Assembly (NCBI GenBank): GCA_900239685.1
Contig: OENT01000184.1
Location: forward strand, 104,233-168,232
Source: Rotaria macrura
Taxonomy: Eukaryota > Rotifera > Eurotatoria > Philodinida > Philodinidae
Reading direction: 5' to 3'
DNA length: 64,000 bases
Positions within the stretch are counted from its first letter, which is position 1. The number at the start of each line of letters is the position of its first letter. This document shows, in pieces, positions 14,101-27,758 of this stretch. The notes under the pieces were generated by a model. The model did not search any database. It had not been told where the DNA came from and saw only the letters and a list, made by a program, of their open reading frames with translations. Made by a program: the position numbers and the translations under genes.

Positions 14101-14469
14101 TACTGTTAGAAACACTGGTTGGTTATACCTGTGCTCTATTCTTTTGATTATAAAACATACTAAAACACAATCTCATATAAATTTTCATTCGTATGTAATA
14201 ACGAAGAAGTAAAGTAAATTGTTTACGTGAACTCTCTGTTTCTTAAATAGACACCTTCACTAGCTATGATTTCCATCCCCAAGCTAGTTTCACATTCAAT
14301 TGACCAAGAATCATCAATTTAATTAAAGTGTTCGTTTAGATCACATCATGATTCAGTTTGGAGTACTATTGATAATTCCAAAGGACAATTTACTTTTCAA
14401 ACAGCAGCTCCGCATCAAATGCTTGCGTCTGCTCAGGACCATCATTCAGACCGTCGGAATCAACCATAA
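8101..14469 (+). CDS. SMG7: SMG7-like nonsense-mediated mRNA decay factor (EST1 family)
   Basis: SMG7 binds phosphorylated UPF1 through a 14-3-3-like domain and recruits decay enzymes to mRNAs with premature stops. Eight exons: 8101-8135, 8196-8571, 10388-11306, 12776-13146, 13199-13310, 13362-13460, 13522-13612, 14340-14469; all junctions are GT-AG and in phase, giving 710 aa. Residues about 20-300 form the EST1/14-3-3-like helical region; HILVHVGDLNRYSNQ (around 182-195) matches the family CLVHLGDIARYRNQ segment and keeps the Arg (R191) expected to touch phosphoserine. It is followed by GQPYNQIAIL and YYYIRSIAIK, both family hallmarks. The helical hairpin region continues with LRKQRLVSILRNL; the tail has a run of eight prolines and an SVWS motif. 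If the last intron (13613-14339) is retained, translation stops at 13614-13616 after ...FDFE, so a shorter isoform is possible. Introns of 1.8 and 1.5 kb are long for this region. Confidence 0.9.
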
Positions 14470-17400
14470 AACGACGCAGTGCTGTCTTCATTTTTCGTTG
14501 GATTTCGATGTAATTCGTCATACTTTTTGACGAACCATATTCTTCGCTAGAAAACGGTCATCCTATTTGACAGTAATCGTTTTCATTTTCCTGTATGACG
14601 ATTTACGGTGCTGTCTTCGATTTGGGCGGTTAAATTTTTTCACATTCATTATCACAACACAATTCTAAGCAACAACCGAAATGATATATGAAATAAGATG
14701 AAAAAAAAACGCGATTGTTTTTCTCTTAGATAGATACATGTGATACCTATATAATTACGTTTTCTTCTACTTCGTTTGTTTTTGCGTATTATAAACGGTG
14801 CTCGCTTTTGAACTTGAAGATCGAACGATGATTATTTTTTGTGTTACTTTTTTCTTAACTTTTATGATTTGGAAAAAAATAAAGAAACGAGCAAAATGAT
14901 CGAATTCAATAAGACAAACAAGTATAAAGAAAAAAATCCATTGCCAAAAAAGCTTGAATATGATAATCCATCTTGTTTCTAGTTCGCAATTATTACTATT
15001 CATTAATCTAAAAATCCCATGGTGTTCTTTCGAACTATGCATCAGAACTCTGAGGAATGAATTTTTACTCGCCCCATTCCATAATTCTTCGAGAGTTCCC
15101 ACGCCGTATATCAAGCCTTCACGCTAGATCCCGCTCTGCCTCAATGAGCCAATGCTCTTTTTTCTCGAGAAACTATTGAAAAAAATTCACCGAATTTATA
15201 CTCTCTCGTTGAATCCAAATCATGTAGTTTACTAAGAGTCTGTTTCAAACAATGCAGGCGTTGCAACATTGTCATGTTAAAAATTAAAAATGAACAGCTG
15301 AATAAGATAGCGACTTTAAAAACTGTCAATCATGCAACTGATTTGTGACAAAGTAAACCAGCGAACAATTCAGGCTATAGATATGAGTGTTCTAAAAAAA
15401 GGAAAGGAGCTTTGTAGATTCTTTCCGGTCTCTAAAAATGTGTCTTGTACTCGAAACCAGAACCGCCGGCAGATTTTCTCAATATTAAAACAATGGCTCT
15501 GGCATTCTCATAGAAGCCTTTTCTTCGAACTAGAACCGTTTCACACGAGGAAAAGTGTTGAATACCATTCAGAATCTTGCAGAAGTCTAAAAATTTCTGT
15601 AAACCTCTCTGATATTTTTCGATCAGAGCATCCATAACTTTGCTCTCGCACGCACGCGGCGAGACGAAGTAAGAAATTGATTGCGGCCCTTTTTTTTATT
15701 CTGTCCCACTATTTGCTCAATTTTATGGTCTCACTCTGCCGAGCTCTGATCTGCATCGCCTACAAAAACAATCATGGATCGTTCACAAATTAAACCTAGA
15801 GAATACTACCATATTGTTCACGACGATATGTTGTAGTAATCTTGATGCGCAATACTTAATCATCGACTACGCATTGATTTACAATGTCTCAAACGTTGAT
15901 ATCGACTGAAAGTGTCAAGCGTTCTTCAGTAATTGCTGACCTATGCACAGGTGAACCTAACTATGAGGTCAATGCTTTCTGTTTTATGAACTGATGCGAG
16001 GTCAATTATTTATAGTTGTGACCTGACCTGATTTAGGGTCTAATGACAACTCTCTTCGGCCTCTCTTTCTCTCTCTCGAGATGTTGATTGATTTTTCTTT
16101 TTTCAATTCGTAGTTCGAAAGAAAAGTATGCACTTAACATTTTGTTTTCATCCTTGACAACACTCAATCGCAACGAGACAATGCGTTCATGGAATGTATC
16201 CTGTTCGTCTTTCGTGTCCTATGTATACAACTGGTGACCTTTATCTTAGCATTGAATAGCCAATTACAATCGTCGTGTATAATACTCATAGGTCAAGCAA
16301 AAAGAAAGTTGATCAAGGAGAACAAAAGATAGTACAATTATTAATGTCGTGTTCTGAGAAACATTTCTACGCTGCCTTATTTAACCTTGAAAACACATTC
16401 GATGTTCCAAATATCTAATGTTCATCATACGACGGACGAATCTACGAAGTTCAACAAGTTCCGATACTCGATCGAATCCAAGTTGGACACTGCTATGAAA
16501 AATTATTTCCAATTATTTTTACTCCATACTCACGTAAGTAGATCAAAGCATTACACAATTTTCGATATTTTTTTCAAAAATCTAGTTCTCGAGAAGCATG
16601 ATCCTTATCAAGAAAAATCCGTATTCTCAACAATCTTAGTAGTATTAGCAATGATATGAAATCTCTTACCTAATTAGATATCGCTATTATGAGTGGAAAG
16701 ACATTCCAAGGAAGTTTTAGCCAATGAAAATTTGTAAAAGGTTTTATATAGATCAAAATATACAATGTCATATCATATATCATCTCTTCAAGAATGGTTT
16801 TTACAAGTATCTTTCATTGACAAGAGAAAAATCAGTTCATTTTTGCTAACACAAGTTTTCGACAAGTATTTTTTTTTCTTTAGTATTTAACTCATACGTG
16901 TATGAGACACCAATCGTTTTACATGATTACATAAACCATAGGTCGTAATATCTAGTGTACTACAGTAATCGGCATGCCTTATAGTTTCAGCTCGCTACTT
17001 GACCGTGGGAATATTCGTAGTAAAAGATCATCGCTTTGTCTTCATTGTCATATCATCGTACTCATTCAGGCAACATATTAGTTTCTAAGAAATCTATAGA
17101 ATATTGTAAGCCTACACAGAAAAATACGGGTCATAAATCAACTTGTAGTTACACTGAATTTTTGATATTACTAAGTAAATATGAATGAAGATGAACATAA
17201 TAATATAAACACTGAAGGGTAAATCACCAACGATTGTCGCAAACAACGCATAGAAAGTATTTTGGTATTAATTATTTAAATAGCAAAGATATGATTTTAG
17301 TTTGAGCAGGTAATAGTATACATGATCGAATGAGTAACATAGACGGTGACTTGCACTATGTACGTTATGTTGAAACTATCCTTTGGTCCTTCGTTTTGTA

Positions 17401-20352
17401 ACGTTACGTAGTTACCGGTTAAATCCGTCTTTATTTTATTTGTGAATGTTAGAAAACGTTTGAAAATACGAACATCAATTCATTTCTAGTTCATTGGTTT
17501 CTTGCAGATTGACCACAAAGTGACGAACCTATATCTGAATTATGAATCATTTTCTACGGTGTATACATGTTTCAATACTTGCTGAAAACGATCTTCACCG
17601 ATCAGAATCTCGACTTATAGAAATATGTGCGCGTAGTTTATCCTCATTTTCAAATCTACCTATGAAGCATACAATCACGAATCAAAACTGGTCGTACTTA
17701 CTAATGTAGAGTTCATTCCGTGTGATTGAAAAAAACATAGTGTATATTACTCTTGGAATATACAATCAATAAACATATACACAACACAATAAGATTTCAC
17801 TCTTGAATGATACGTTACTTGTACAAGAACAATCTAATCTTTCCTGATGATAGATGAAGGATTGTGGATGCTTGTAGAAAGAAGTATATCATTGACTAAG
17901 TAGATTATTAGAAACCAGTAAGGTTATTTAAATCAATCAAATTTTGTGTTTTGTTGTGGATAAAATTTCACACGTTGTTTACAGTTAGCCTTACCTTATT
18001 AAATATGAAATCAGATGTTTCTTTCGTTGCCAAAAGCATACATATTGATTTCTAGCATGTATAAGGGGTTATTTCTTCCCACATACTTGATTTCCTAATG
18101 CTAATATTGTGTATTCCTATTGGTCACTTTAGTGTCTAGTAATAAATTACGATTGTCCGACATATGTAATCGGCAAAATATAAAACGACACAGAAGAAAA
18201 AAAGAAAGAGTCATTTACTTCTTCTCTTTTTTTTGTGGTTGTACCATAACTAGACACAAGCTAGTCGTTCTGTTGTCCTAACGAAACGAGAATGAATTCT
18301 TTTCTGTGTACTATATGCGAGCGATATAGAAGAAAGACAAACACAGAGAGAAAAAAGAATGTATTCGGGCTACATCGGTGTCCGCAAAGCGGCCACAGAA
18401 TGAAAAAGAGAAATAAGAGAATGAACATTTTTTACTTGTGACCAGTTGACTATGCTGGCTAGTTGCCAATTGTTGAATACATACTCCCTACAACAATATC
18501 TAAGAATGGAAATTTACATATTTGATCATATTATTTCACAAGTGCTGTTGTTATTGTTGTGTTTTAAATTTGCATCAATCAATAATTTCACCGGGCTTGG
18601 ATGAAATTCGCAGATAGATTTACTCGAGACATTCCATGCTTGGTGCAAATTGTGATTGAGTCTTTCATCGTAATCTGAACTCAACAAATTAAATAGCATC
18701 AACAAATTGTTTTACAATCAACCATAAAAAAAGTATTTGCAATTTTATTTGTGTATCAAACAAACAATCAAACAAGGTAAGTCATGATGAATCAAAAGCA
18801 CTGTCTATATTTAGGGCCTACTCATAAAGATATCGAGGTGCAAGGTTTCGAATAGGTTCAATCATTTCGACGAATGAGACGTTTATTTAAAAACCAAAGG
18901 TTTTTCTCAATGTTCTCATCAATATTATGAAAAGCATCTTTTTATAGTAACTAAACTCAAAAGTTCAGCTACTGGCATCATTAAATATTCTAATAAACTA
19001 TAGCATGCTAGTCATTTTCTCGATTAGTAACATGTCCTCCATTTCCTGGTATACCGCTGTCTATTTTGAAGAAGCACTCGATTCCGTCAGATACGATATA
19101 GTGGAGAAAAGGCCATTTGCATTCAAATGAATTCTGAAAAATACACTCACCAACGAATTCAAATCTGCATTATGATGGATCGTACAATCTATGTAATCGG
19201 CATTGTTTTGTTCGATGAGCTATAATGTGAGGAAGAGAGGATGATAGATATGAGCAGATTGATTCTTCGTTGAAAACGCTTCTCTCTTTAAGACAACAAG
19301 AACAGTGACTAGATTGCTTCAACAAAGACCACTTTTACCCAGACATCTTTTATGAGTCATCACTGAGACAGTCTTAAGTCAATCTTTAATGATGAATGAA
19401 TATATACATTAGTACTGATTTTCAATGATTTTGAAATAGGTTTTTATTTCGAATTCTAAAGATTATTCATTTATGGAGCTTTGATGATTTCACAATAGCA
19501 GATGGTTTTATTATTGATTTTCTAATTGATTTCTTTATGTTCACTATGAATAGATCATTTAATCGATTACGATCAGTGCACAAATGAATCACAGTCCAGT
19601 GATTTTTAACATCTTCTCATTTGATTGAAAAATATTAAGTTAATTAGAACAGTTCTTTAGACAAATCCATAAATCTCAATTCACGATTGGCTATTGTTCA
19701 TGATACGGGATAGAAACTTTGAACATCATTTTATCGATTTGAATACGTTATGCTGCTTTCTATTTTTGTTTGAAGAACTACAATGCATGGTCATTTTGTG
19801 CAGAACAAAAGCATTTCGTACACAAGAATCATACAGATATGATGGAATTGACGATAGTTGATTCATGAACATTTATAAACTCAAAATGATTTTTGCATCA
19901 ATAAATCGAAATGATTTCAACGATATTGAATTTCATTTATTACTTTTTACAATTGAACAGATGCCATTTCTGCAATGAACTTCTCTTCTCGTCGGCATGC
20001 TAATTCTTTCATGTGTTTGATTGAACTGAAGAACTTAAGAAAAAGCCTAATTTTATTTTTTTTCAATTAATCCGAACTTGTAAATAAATATCTACTACTT
20101 TTAAAGACAAGAAGGAAAAAGAAAATCTGACGCGTAGGTACCGAAATCATAATCGTATACAAAAAATTTCTTCATAAATAATGAACACATAAGAGTAGAA
20201 ATTAAATTATCTTCTTCTTCACATAAGTATGTATCGATCCTAATTTCTGTTCGTTCGAAATAGCAAAAAGAATAAGTTTGAGCACCGGGTCATAATAAAC
20301 AAAAGAAAAAGAAGAAGAAATAGTCGCCGTTCGATGATGATTGTCTACGTAT
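14470..20352. other. Long intergenic stretch with weak coding traces
   Basis: No supported gene apart from the doubtful two-exon model at 19008-19219. A 67-codon minus frame at 15432-15635 (MDALIEKYQRGLQKF start) and a 90-codon plus frame at 16387-16659 have gene-like composition but no recognisable family and no clear splice partners. The stretch around 15620-16080 is richer in G+C and pyrimidine tracts than its surroundings and could be an unannotated promoter or untranslated region. Confidence 0.4.
19008..19219 (-). CDS. Doubtful two-exon coding fragment, unknown
   Basis: After an AG acceptor, 23 codons (LIEQNNADYIDCTIHHNADL...) run to a strong GTGAGTG donor at 19150, and a TTTTTCAG acceptor opens 41 more codons ending in TAG at 19008-19010 (NSFECKWPFLHYIVSDGIEC, then a Gly-rich end). 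The phases agree, but the implied intron is only 17 bp (19134-19150), far below the roughly 50 bp minimum seen in the other genes. It may be the tail of a decayed gene, or coincidence. No upstream exon or family was identified. Confidence 0.2.
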
Positions 20353-22440
20353 CTAATGTGCATTATTATTGTTTGGTACAATGATATCTTCATCAACTTC
20401 AAAACGTGGACGTTTAAGACGTTGCCGTTGTGCTGGAACATTGATAGCTTGTGTTGTTTCATCATTCGTTGTTGGCGTTGCACTTCCATTTATTGTCGGC
20501 GAAGTTCCTAATCGTGCAACAATATTTAATCGTTCTTCTTCTGAATCGAGTAATTTTCTATATGTTGCAATTTCTCGATCAAGTCCGATTTTCGTATCAA
20601 CCAAATTTTGATAATCATTTTGCATTTGTTCAATAATTTGTTTCAAATGCTGTATGTCATCATCACGTTCAATAATTGATTCATGTTGTTGTTGTTGAGC
20701 ACGATACGAACGTTCTTCTAAATCTCGACAACGTTGGTCTAATTGCAGCATTTTTTCGTTACACGTATCACGAATTTTTGTTGCTTCTTCAATACGTTCA
20801 CGACACGAAATGAGATCGGCACGATAATTATTTATTTGTTCTAAATTACGACGATTCGTATTTTGTAAGTCATCAATCTAAATACAAATATTTACGTCTT
20901 CAAACGTATAACAAAAATGGTTTCATGAAAAGAGTCATCAGCTGATAGGATGCCGTTCAAATATTTTTCATGTTCTTATGATTTCGTAAAATTCAAGAAT
21001 GTTTTTCAAAGTCGTTAATCGATCTGGATGTATAAACATGTATACGATTCAACGAAGGAATTTACATCAATGTAGTTTCTATCAAAATGAAGCTAGTGTG
21101 CTCAGACAGAATAACCTTGCTCTCACAATGTTTAATTTTTTTTGTTACCTTTTTTTCATATTGTACAGCTATTTCTTCTCTTAATAATTGCATTTCATGT
21201 TCATTTTGTGTTCTTATTTGTTGTAATTCTTGTAGAAGTCTTGCATCATATTGCTGACGTAAACCATCATCATGAAGAATCTCGATACGCTGTTGTTCTT
21301 TAATTTGGTAAATTTTCTAAAATATGACTTCATTTAGAGAGATATAACAATGATTAGTTAACCTACTGTTTCATACACATGCTGATTAAATTGTAATTCT
21401 TCGCGTAAAGTTTTGTTTTTATTTTCAAGATCAACTCGTAGAAGTGTTTCAGCTTCAAGTTGACGTTTCAATGCTGATACTTGTTTTTCGAGATCATGAT
21501 TTAAATTATGAAGAGTCTAGCATATAGAAGATTATGTTATTAATCAAATGTAGAAATAAACTAATATTTAGATGTATATATAAAACCTCATTGTCTTCGA
21601 ATTTTCGTGATGCATCTAATGCAATGGCATCGCAACGTGCTTTCAATTCAGCTATTTCATTTTCCGATTGTTTTAAACGCGATTCATACACACGTGCATC
21701 GCGATCATTGCGAGCAGCTCTAATAAACAAGTGAAACGTATGGAAAATCATGAATCTCATTGATTCTTTTATCTTTCATACTTCGCTTGTATATCTATGT
21801 TTTCACTGCGACTTTTTTCAAGTTCAATTGCGAGACGTGACTTTTCATGCGCTAGTTCTTCAATTAACTTTTTGGCATCATCTTAAATCAAAAGAAAAAA
21901 ACAATTACTGTGCGATATGTTTATTCGTCGTTGCAAACAAATATACCTAGTTCATTTTCATATAAAGTTTTAACTTTTGATGTTTCTAATTCAAATGATT
22001 GTGTATTTGCTTTGACAATATTCTAAAAACGTAATCAGATGATATTGCCTACTTCAAAACATCTATTGATTTACTCGTAATTTTTCATTATCCTGTTCAA
22101 GACGTCGAACTGTATCAATGATGACTGCGAGACGATCATTGAGTGTTTGCAATTCTTGTTTTTCTTGTTGACGTGTTATATTCAATGTTGGCGACGTACT
22201 GAAGGATGAAGATGATGATGATGTCATTGAAAGACCAGATAATGTACGATATTTCATTCCATTACTATTGACACTTAATGTATTAGCCCCATTTGCTGTT
22301 ACTGTTGGTGTGATGAAACCTGTAGATAGACTAGTTTCGATTTGTATTTTACGTCCGTCGGACTCAATCGGAGAATTTTCTTTAACATTCGAATCAGAAC
22401 GTGATGCTGATGCAGGACGACGTCGAAATGCTGCAAACAT
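20353..22440 (-). CDS. Lamin-type intermediate filament protein without lamin tail domain
   Basis: Coiled-coil filament protein. Seven exons: 22075-22440, 21947-22022, 21782-21881, 21587-21719, 21367-21516, 21149-21316, 20353-20877; all phases match; 505 aa. Ser/Thr-rich head to about residue 90. The rod begins with the conserved helix-initiation motif (EKQELQTLNDRLAVIIDTVR, 93-112) and ends with the helix-termination motif (EIATYRKLLDSEEERL, 432-447). Aligned by eye with human lamin A, coil 1B has the long form carrying the extra six heptads, typical of nuclear lamins and protostome cytoplasmic filaments. The tail (448-505) is short: a basic cluster RQRLKRPRFE (481-490) placed like the lamin nuclear localisation signal, then an acidic/Asn end. 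There is no immunoglobulin-fold lamin-tail domain and no CaaX box before the stop. It could be a nuclear lamin-like protein or a cytoplasmic filament; I cannot exclude an alternative 3' exon. Confidence 0.92.
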
Positions 22441-25400
22441 AATGAAATTTCGGACAGTAAATCAACGGCGAAGGGAAAAACTAATCTAAAATGAATAATG
22501 CATTGTAGAACTTAGTTAATCGAAGAGAACGAAATCATTTTAATACATAAAATCATAACATGAGCGGTTCGATAGCCGTTAATTTTCGGCCGTTTCATGA
22601 TAAAAAAGTATGACATAATAAAGGGCATTGAATGTCGTCGTCAGCACTCTCTTTCCCTAAACCGCCACTCGTGAAACACCATACAAAGAACGTATCTCGA
22701 AAAAGACAGATGTTATGATAGGTTGTTTTATTCAATGAGGCTTGTCTCTTTCAAATGAACAGGAAATGATTCTTCGTTCAAGAAACATTGACAAGTATGG
22801 AGCAAAATTCATTAAATATTTGCTAATTTAGTATAATCACATAGTTGGTATGTAAGCGACATCTACTGTGTAGAAGAAAATAGCTGCTATATATGAAAAC
22901 AACTATCTAAAGTCAGTGTAGACATTATTATAAATAGAAACATTACGATTATCTTTCACTAATGCGAATCATCTTCAAAATAATCGTAAAGAAACAGTAT
23001 GAATTGAGGGTGAATTTTTTCGTTGCGCTTGATTGACGAAAGTGTACCTATCATTGAACTGCACAGCCAAATAGATACAGGGTTATAAATGATCGTACAT
23101 GATAATATGCATGATTTAGTTTTATACCACCATGTATCTTCTTGTCATGTAAAAAGAAGTAAGACGCTCATTGACCTTGCCCGTACATTTCAGCTCAATA
23201 TAATATCTGTTTTACTTCATATACGATCAAGACAGTACAAGGTTATAATGCTGACGTCTCGAACAGGTCAAGATGCAAGCGAGTACAAACTCATTGATCA
23301 TCTATTCAGATTGATGAATATGTTGCGATATGCCTCACTAGAAGAATATTCTTCACTGATTTGAAATACTTATTTGTTGATAAACATATATATAAATAAA
23401 TAAATCGCATCGAATTTGAAATGATGAGGTAGTATCGATAGTAATCAGGAGAAAGCTTTTTTTTTCATCGGGAAACTTTCGAAATGAATAAAAAGAACGA
23501 TGAAATCCCTCTTGTTATTTGAACAGCTTCAGTTGTACGAATGATTGTATTATAAAATACTCGAAAATCTAATCTAGTTTTTGTTTCTATACTCAATAAT
23601 TTCTATTTAGTGCAATTAATGTATTTTACGATATAGTTTTTACATAAATCGTTGAACACAAGTGAGCGATCGCATCATTTGAACTTTAATGCCTATGAGA
23701 ATCGATGACAAGAAGCAATTTGGTAAATAATCGAAGCAATGGCAATGGTTAGAAAATATTCTTGATTAGCCGTAGCGCAACAATTACACATATACAGGTT
23801 ACATAACTAAATGAGTTGAACAATGATTGATGATTAATTATATTCATTCGTTAGGAAAACGAACAAATGCAGTCAAGTAAATTCTCGAATCTGAGTTGCA
23901 TATCATAGTCTCAATGAAAATCGTACAATTCAGATCCAATGACATAGTACGCATTGAAGTCGACTGTGCGATTTAACAATAAAATAGATCTCATATCTTG
24001 GTAAAGTGAACATCGTACAATTTTCTTTTCTTGAGCATCAACAACGATATGCAGTCAGAGGAGCAAATAAAAAGAATGCATTTTTATGATGTGCCTGCCT
24101 GACACATGAATACTCAAACAAAAATCAAACGAGAGAGCAAAAAATGATGTACAAGATGAGTTCTACGTTTGTGACTTCTTTGTTAGGAAAAAAAGGTGTA
24201 CTGTATTTTTCTAAAATCTTTAAATTAATTATGAAATTATCTCTCGTCTCTCTGTCTACGGTACACGTTCACTATTTTCAAAAAACTTGAAGAGCATTCA
24301 TCCACCGTTATATCGTACATAATCATAGGATTGATCTGAACTATATTTTTAAAGATTCGAATATAATATTTATATGAAGGATTGATAATGAAAATTCATA
24401 TAGATTCTGATTTGATGTTTCATCATTTATTTCGAAGAAGTGAAACGAAATAGTATTTCTGTCATATCTTTCATCAGACAAGTTGAATCACTTGATCATC
24501 AGGTGAATTGTATCATTTATACATTAAACATTTCTTTACCACGTTTTGTTGTTTTAATATGGAAGTTCTTTTTAATAATTATTTTCATCTATCTCCATGC
24601 TCTTACCTAGACAACTCATGATCATACTTCAATACACACGCAGATGCACTGTATAGCTATTCTGATAGATCATATAGGTAGCACCTGTTCTTTTCGCCGT
24701 CCCATTATTTGTATCTTATAAATTTTCTGTCGAACCCAAAACATACTGTGTGTCAAGCGAAAGATGATATTTTGACTTGTATCTTTCTCTGATGGAAAAT
24801 GATTGAAGATATTGCAATTATACAGCAACAGTAGAGGTCACAATCATAATACTTCTCATTAAGAGAAAACATTAACTGCTATCATCATGCACTGGCTTAT
24901 TTTTGCTTCTGGTTTGGTCGTGAAATGTCTAATTTTTATAGATACATGAAAAACAATTTGCAGTCATGACTTGATAATCGAGGTGCGTGGGGTTAGTTTT
25001 CGTTTAATATTTATAACAAATAAAAGCGGGCATATCAAACAACAACTACTCGATAATTTCAATTCCTAAATCATCATCATAGCAAGAAGCGCAAAGAAAG
25101 CTAAAACTTTTCTCGCTTAACTAGATCTGTCTAAAAAAATCACTGTTTGATAAAGATAATCTTGTTGATAAACCGTGCCAGGCAACAAATGATGACTCTG
25201 GACCACGTATAGACAAGATAAGAAAAAGGTTTCAGCCTGCAAAATTGAACTTCAATTTATTGGCTATTGTCGAAGCTTTCAATGAAACACTGTTGTAAAA
25301 GTTTGTAAAAATTGTAAAATCCTGTCTGTCTCATCAAAAGTAGAAGTTTTATGGAACTAATGCATTTATCTCTTGAAATACGATTATTGCAGTGCATAGC

Positions 25401-26074
25401 ATTAGATATTAAAATAGGCGAAATCACATCTGTAATTTTCTATTCAACAGCAAATTTCTATGAAAATCGACAATCATAATTTGAATACTTCTTGTAACAA
25501 TACAAAACCCTTTTCATAGCATGCCTCAATAAAAGAGAGAACCAACGATGAATCATTAAAGAATATTTTATATTTGATAGGCAGCTGACGGGTATTCGGT
25601 TGATGTATGTCATTCACAAAAATGACATTGTGTACTATTGCTATTTATAAAAAAATCGAATAGTTACTGTCGAAATTTAAATTACAGAGAAATTTTTAAA
25701 CCCGAATTTCCATAGAACAAAACAATTTCGTTTGAACTCAAGAAAATATTGATGACTCTAGCAAACTGTTTTCAGATGAACTGAATAGATATTCTTTTCG
25801 AGTAGTAGTGGTTGAGCAGTATTTTGATTTCGATTATTGTATAGTATGTAAAAAAATTAACTCAACGAATGTCATTCTAGATAATATAGATTTCACGATC
25901 ATACTGAATATGTTTATCAAAATTCTTCTTTTGTTTCTTCCAACATTCGATTGACATCGATGCGAAATGCATTAATATATAAAAAAAAACAGAATGAAAG
26001 TAATCAACAATAACAAGACACGGCAAGTGATGAAAAAGAAAGCAAGTAAAAAGCTTGATAGTCAAAGGTCCACT
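22441..26074. other. Intergenic, no supported gene
   Basis: Upstream region of the lamin-type gene and downstream region of prefoldin subunit 3. Open frames such as 23089-23364 (plus, 91 codons) have no recognisable domains. No RNA gene or mobile element recognised. Confidence 0.5.
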
Positions 26075-27758
26075 TTATTTCTTATTATGTTGTTTTTGTT
26101 TGACGGCCCAATTATGCAAACGAGCCATATTTACTTCAGTTGTTGTAATTTGATCTCTGATTTTGATTGAAAAAAAAAGAAAAAATTGTCAAATTGAAAA
26201 CTATCTAAGTTCATTCATACCTTAAAAAATCAAGATCTTCATCAACTTTTTCAAGTGTGGTTTGTGCTGTTTTTTGATTACCACATAATAATTCTTCTGC
26301 TTCATCTAATGTATATTCAAGCATAACATTTGCACCTAACCATAGACACACCTATGAAGAACATAAAACTTATTCTTATTCTTGCGATTCTAATATAATA
26401 TTCATCCTTCGAACTAACCTTATCTGTTGGTGGTATTGTTGCTTTTCCATAAAGATTATGGGCTAACAGAAAGTTCGTTTCCATATCAGCACCGTTCTCA
26501 CGGTATTTACGAAGTTGTTCAACCATATCTGTATAGAGATACATATTTAAATTGTTGAACACAATTACAAAAGCACAAAATAAGTTACACTCTAGTGTTT
26601 TCTATGAGAAGAATGAACTCGAAAATACTTATGTTTGATACTAGATAGAATTTGAAATCAAAAACTTCGCAAATCATCTATTCTCGATTCTAGGTTTTCG
26701 TTGATTTAAGAGAGGAGATTCATTCATCGCTGTTTTCTTATTTAAGATATAATTCCCATATTTCTATGAGGTCGCAACCAATAAACTTAAAATTTAAAAA
26801 AAAATATATAATCATTCGCAAGGCACTAGTATTGATTCAAAAATGCATACCTTTTGATCAAACAATAATTAAATAGATTTTACTACTAATCAGAGAAATA
26901 ATTCATCATATAGACTGACCTCTGAGTAGTTCTTTAGAAGGAACAGTAAAATTTTGATATCATTAGGCATATCTTTTACCATTCTTCCGTATGAAAGAAG
27001 TTCTTCAAAAACCTTAACTAATTAATACACAGATAACATATAATGAATAAGTTTTAACAATTTGATTTCATTTTAGAGATGTGAATAATTTCATTGCTTC
27101 TGTAAAAAGCTGAATATACCTTACTAGAGACTGCAAGATATTTTCCCGTAAAACATAATTTCTTCTGTAATATGTATTAGCTTTTTTGAACTTCTTCAAT
27201 ATAAATATATACCCAGATCTTACTTTTGTGAATTCTACTACCTGTATTATTTCGATTTGAACACGTAAGAAATCCTATTTTTAGTGAAAGCTCGATCAAA
27301 GTTTTCATTCTCAACGTTACGTATCATTAAATTAAGAATAGATAATTTTTACAAATCTGCTGTTAAAATTCACATAAAAACTCGAAATATGTCATCGAAC
27401 TTAATCCTTGTTGAAGAAAACCTACACTGAGCAGGTTTGTTAGATTCTTCTGCAATTGAATTTACCTAGACATATTTGAATATCCGGTAATTTTCCTCGT
27501 AAACGTTTCTTCTTTTGCAATAAATTCATTTCCATAAAGCGATATTTACTATTTAAATCATCAAGTCTAAAAAACAAAAGACGATTCATGATAAAAAAAG
27601 AAGAAAACTAAAATATATGTGTCTTCTTTTCACCGTCGAATAACTGTATCAGCTGAGTCATTTTCTGGCTGTTGCATAAAACTATCCACATCTTCAACAA
27701 AGACAGCTTTCGGGATGCCTAAATGTTCATTATCACTGCCACTTGTCAATGATGCCAT
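26075..27758 (-). CDS. VBP1: Prefoldin subunit 3 (VBP1)
   Basis: Alpha-class subunit of the hexameric prefoldin co-chaperone, which captures nascent actin and tubulin and hands them to the CCT chaperonin in the cytosol. Five exons: 27634-27758, 27466-27566, 26419-26528, 26221-26351, 26075-26156; phases all agree; 182 aa, the usual family length. The start is the ATG at 27758, giving MASLTSG..., shortly before the family signature LGIPKAVFVEDVDSFM. Further landmarks are YRFMEMNLLQKKKRLRGKLP (first helix of the coiled coil), METNFLLAHNLYGKATIPPT (the beta-hairpin core), VCLWLGANVMLEYTLDEAEE and the terminal EVNMARLHNWAVKQ. The frame is open upstream of the chosen ATG, but the added residues resemble no prefoldin. 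It lies 166 bp downstream of ACBD5 on the same strand. Intron 3 (26529-27465, 0.94 kb) is much larger than the others. Confidence 0.96.

Noticed and set aside
14767..15114. 115-codon minus-strand open frame
   Set aside because: Composition is Phe/Ile/Lys-rich as expected of translated AT-rich DNA; no domain, splice site or start context supports a gene.
20202..20489. 95-codon minus-strand frame overlapping the end of the lamin-type gene, considered as an extended tail
   Set aside because: It runs in another frame across the true last codons and has no lamin-tail or CaaX features.
22560..22600. GGTTCGATAGCC considered as a tRNA T-arm
   Set aside because: No matching acceptor, D-arm or anticodon arm at the expected distances.
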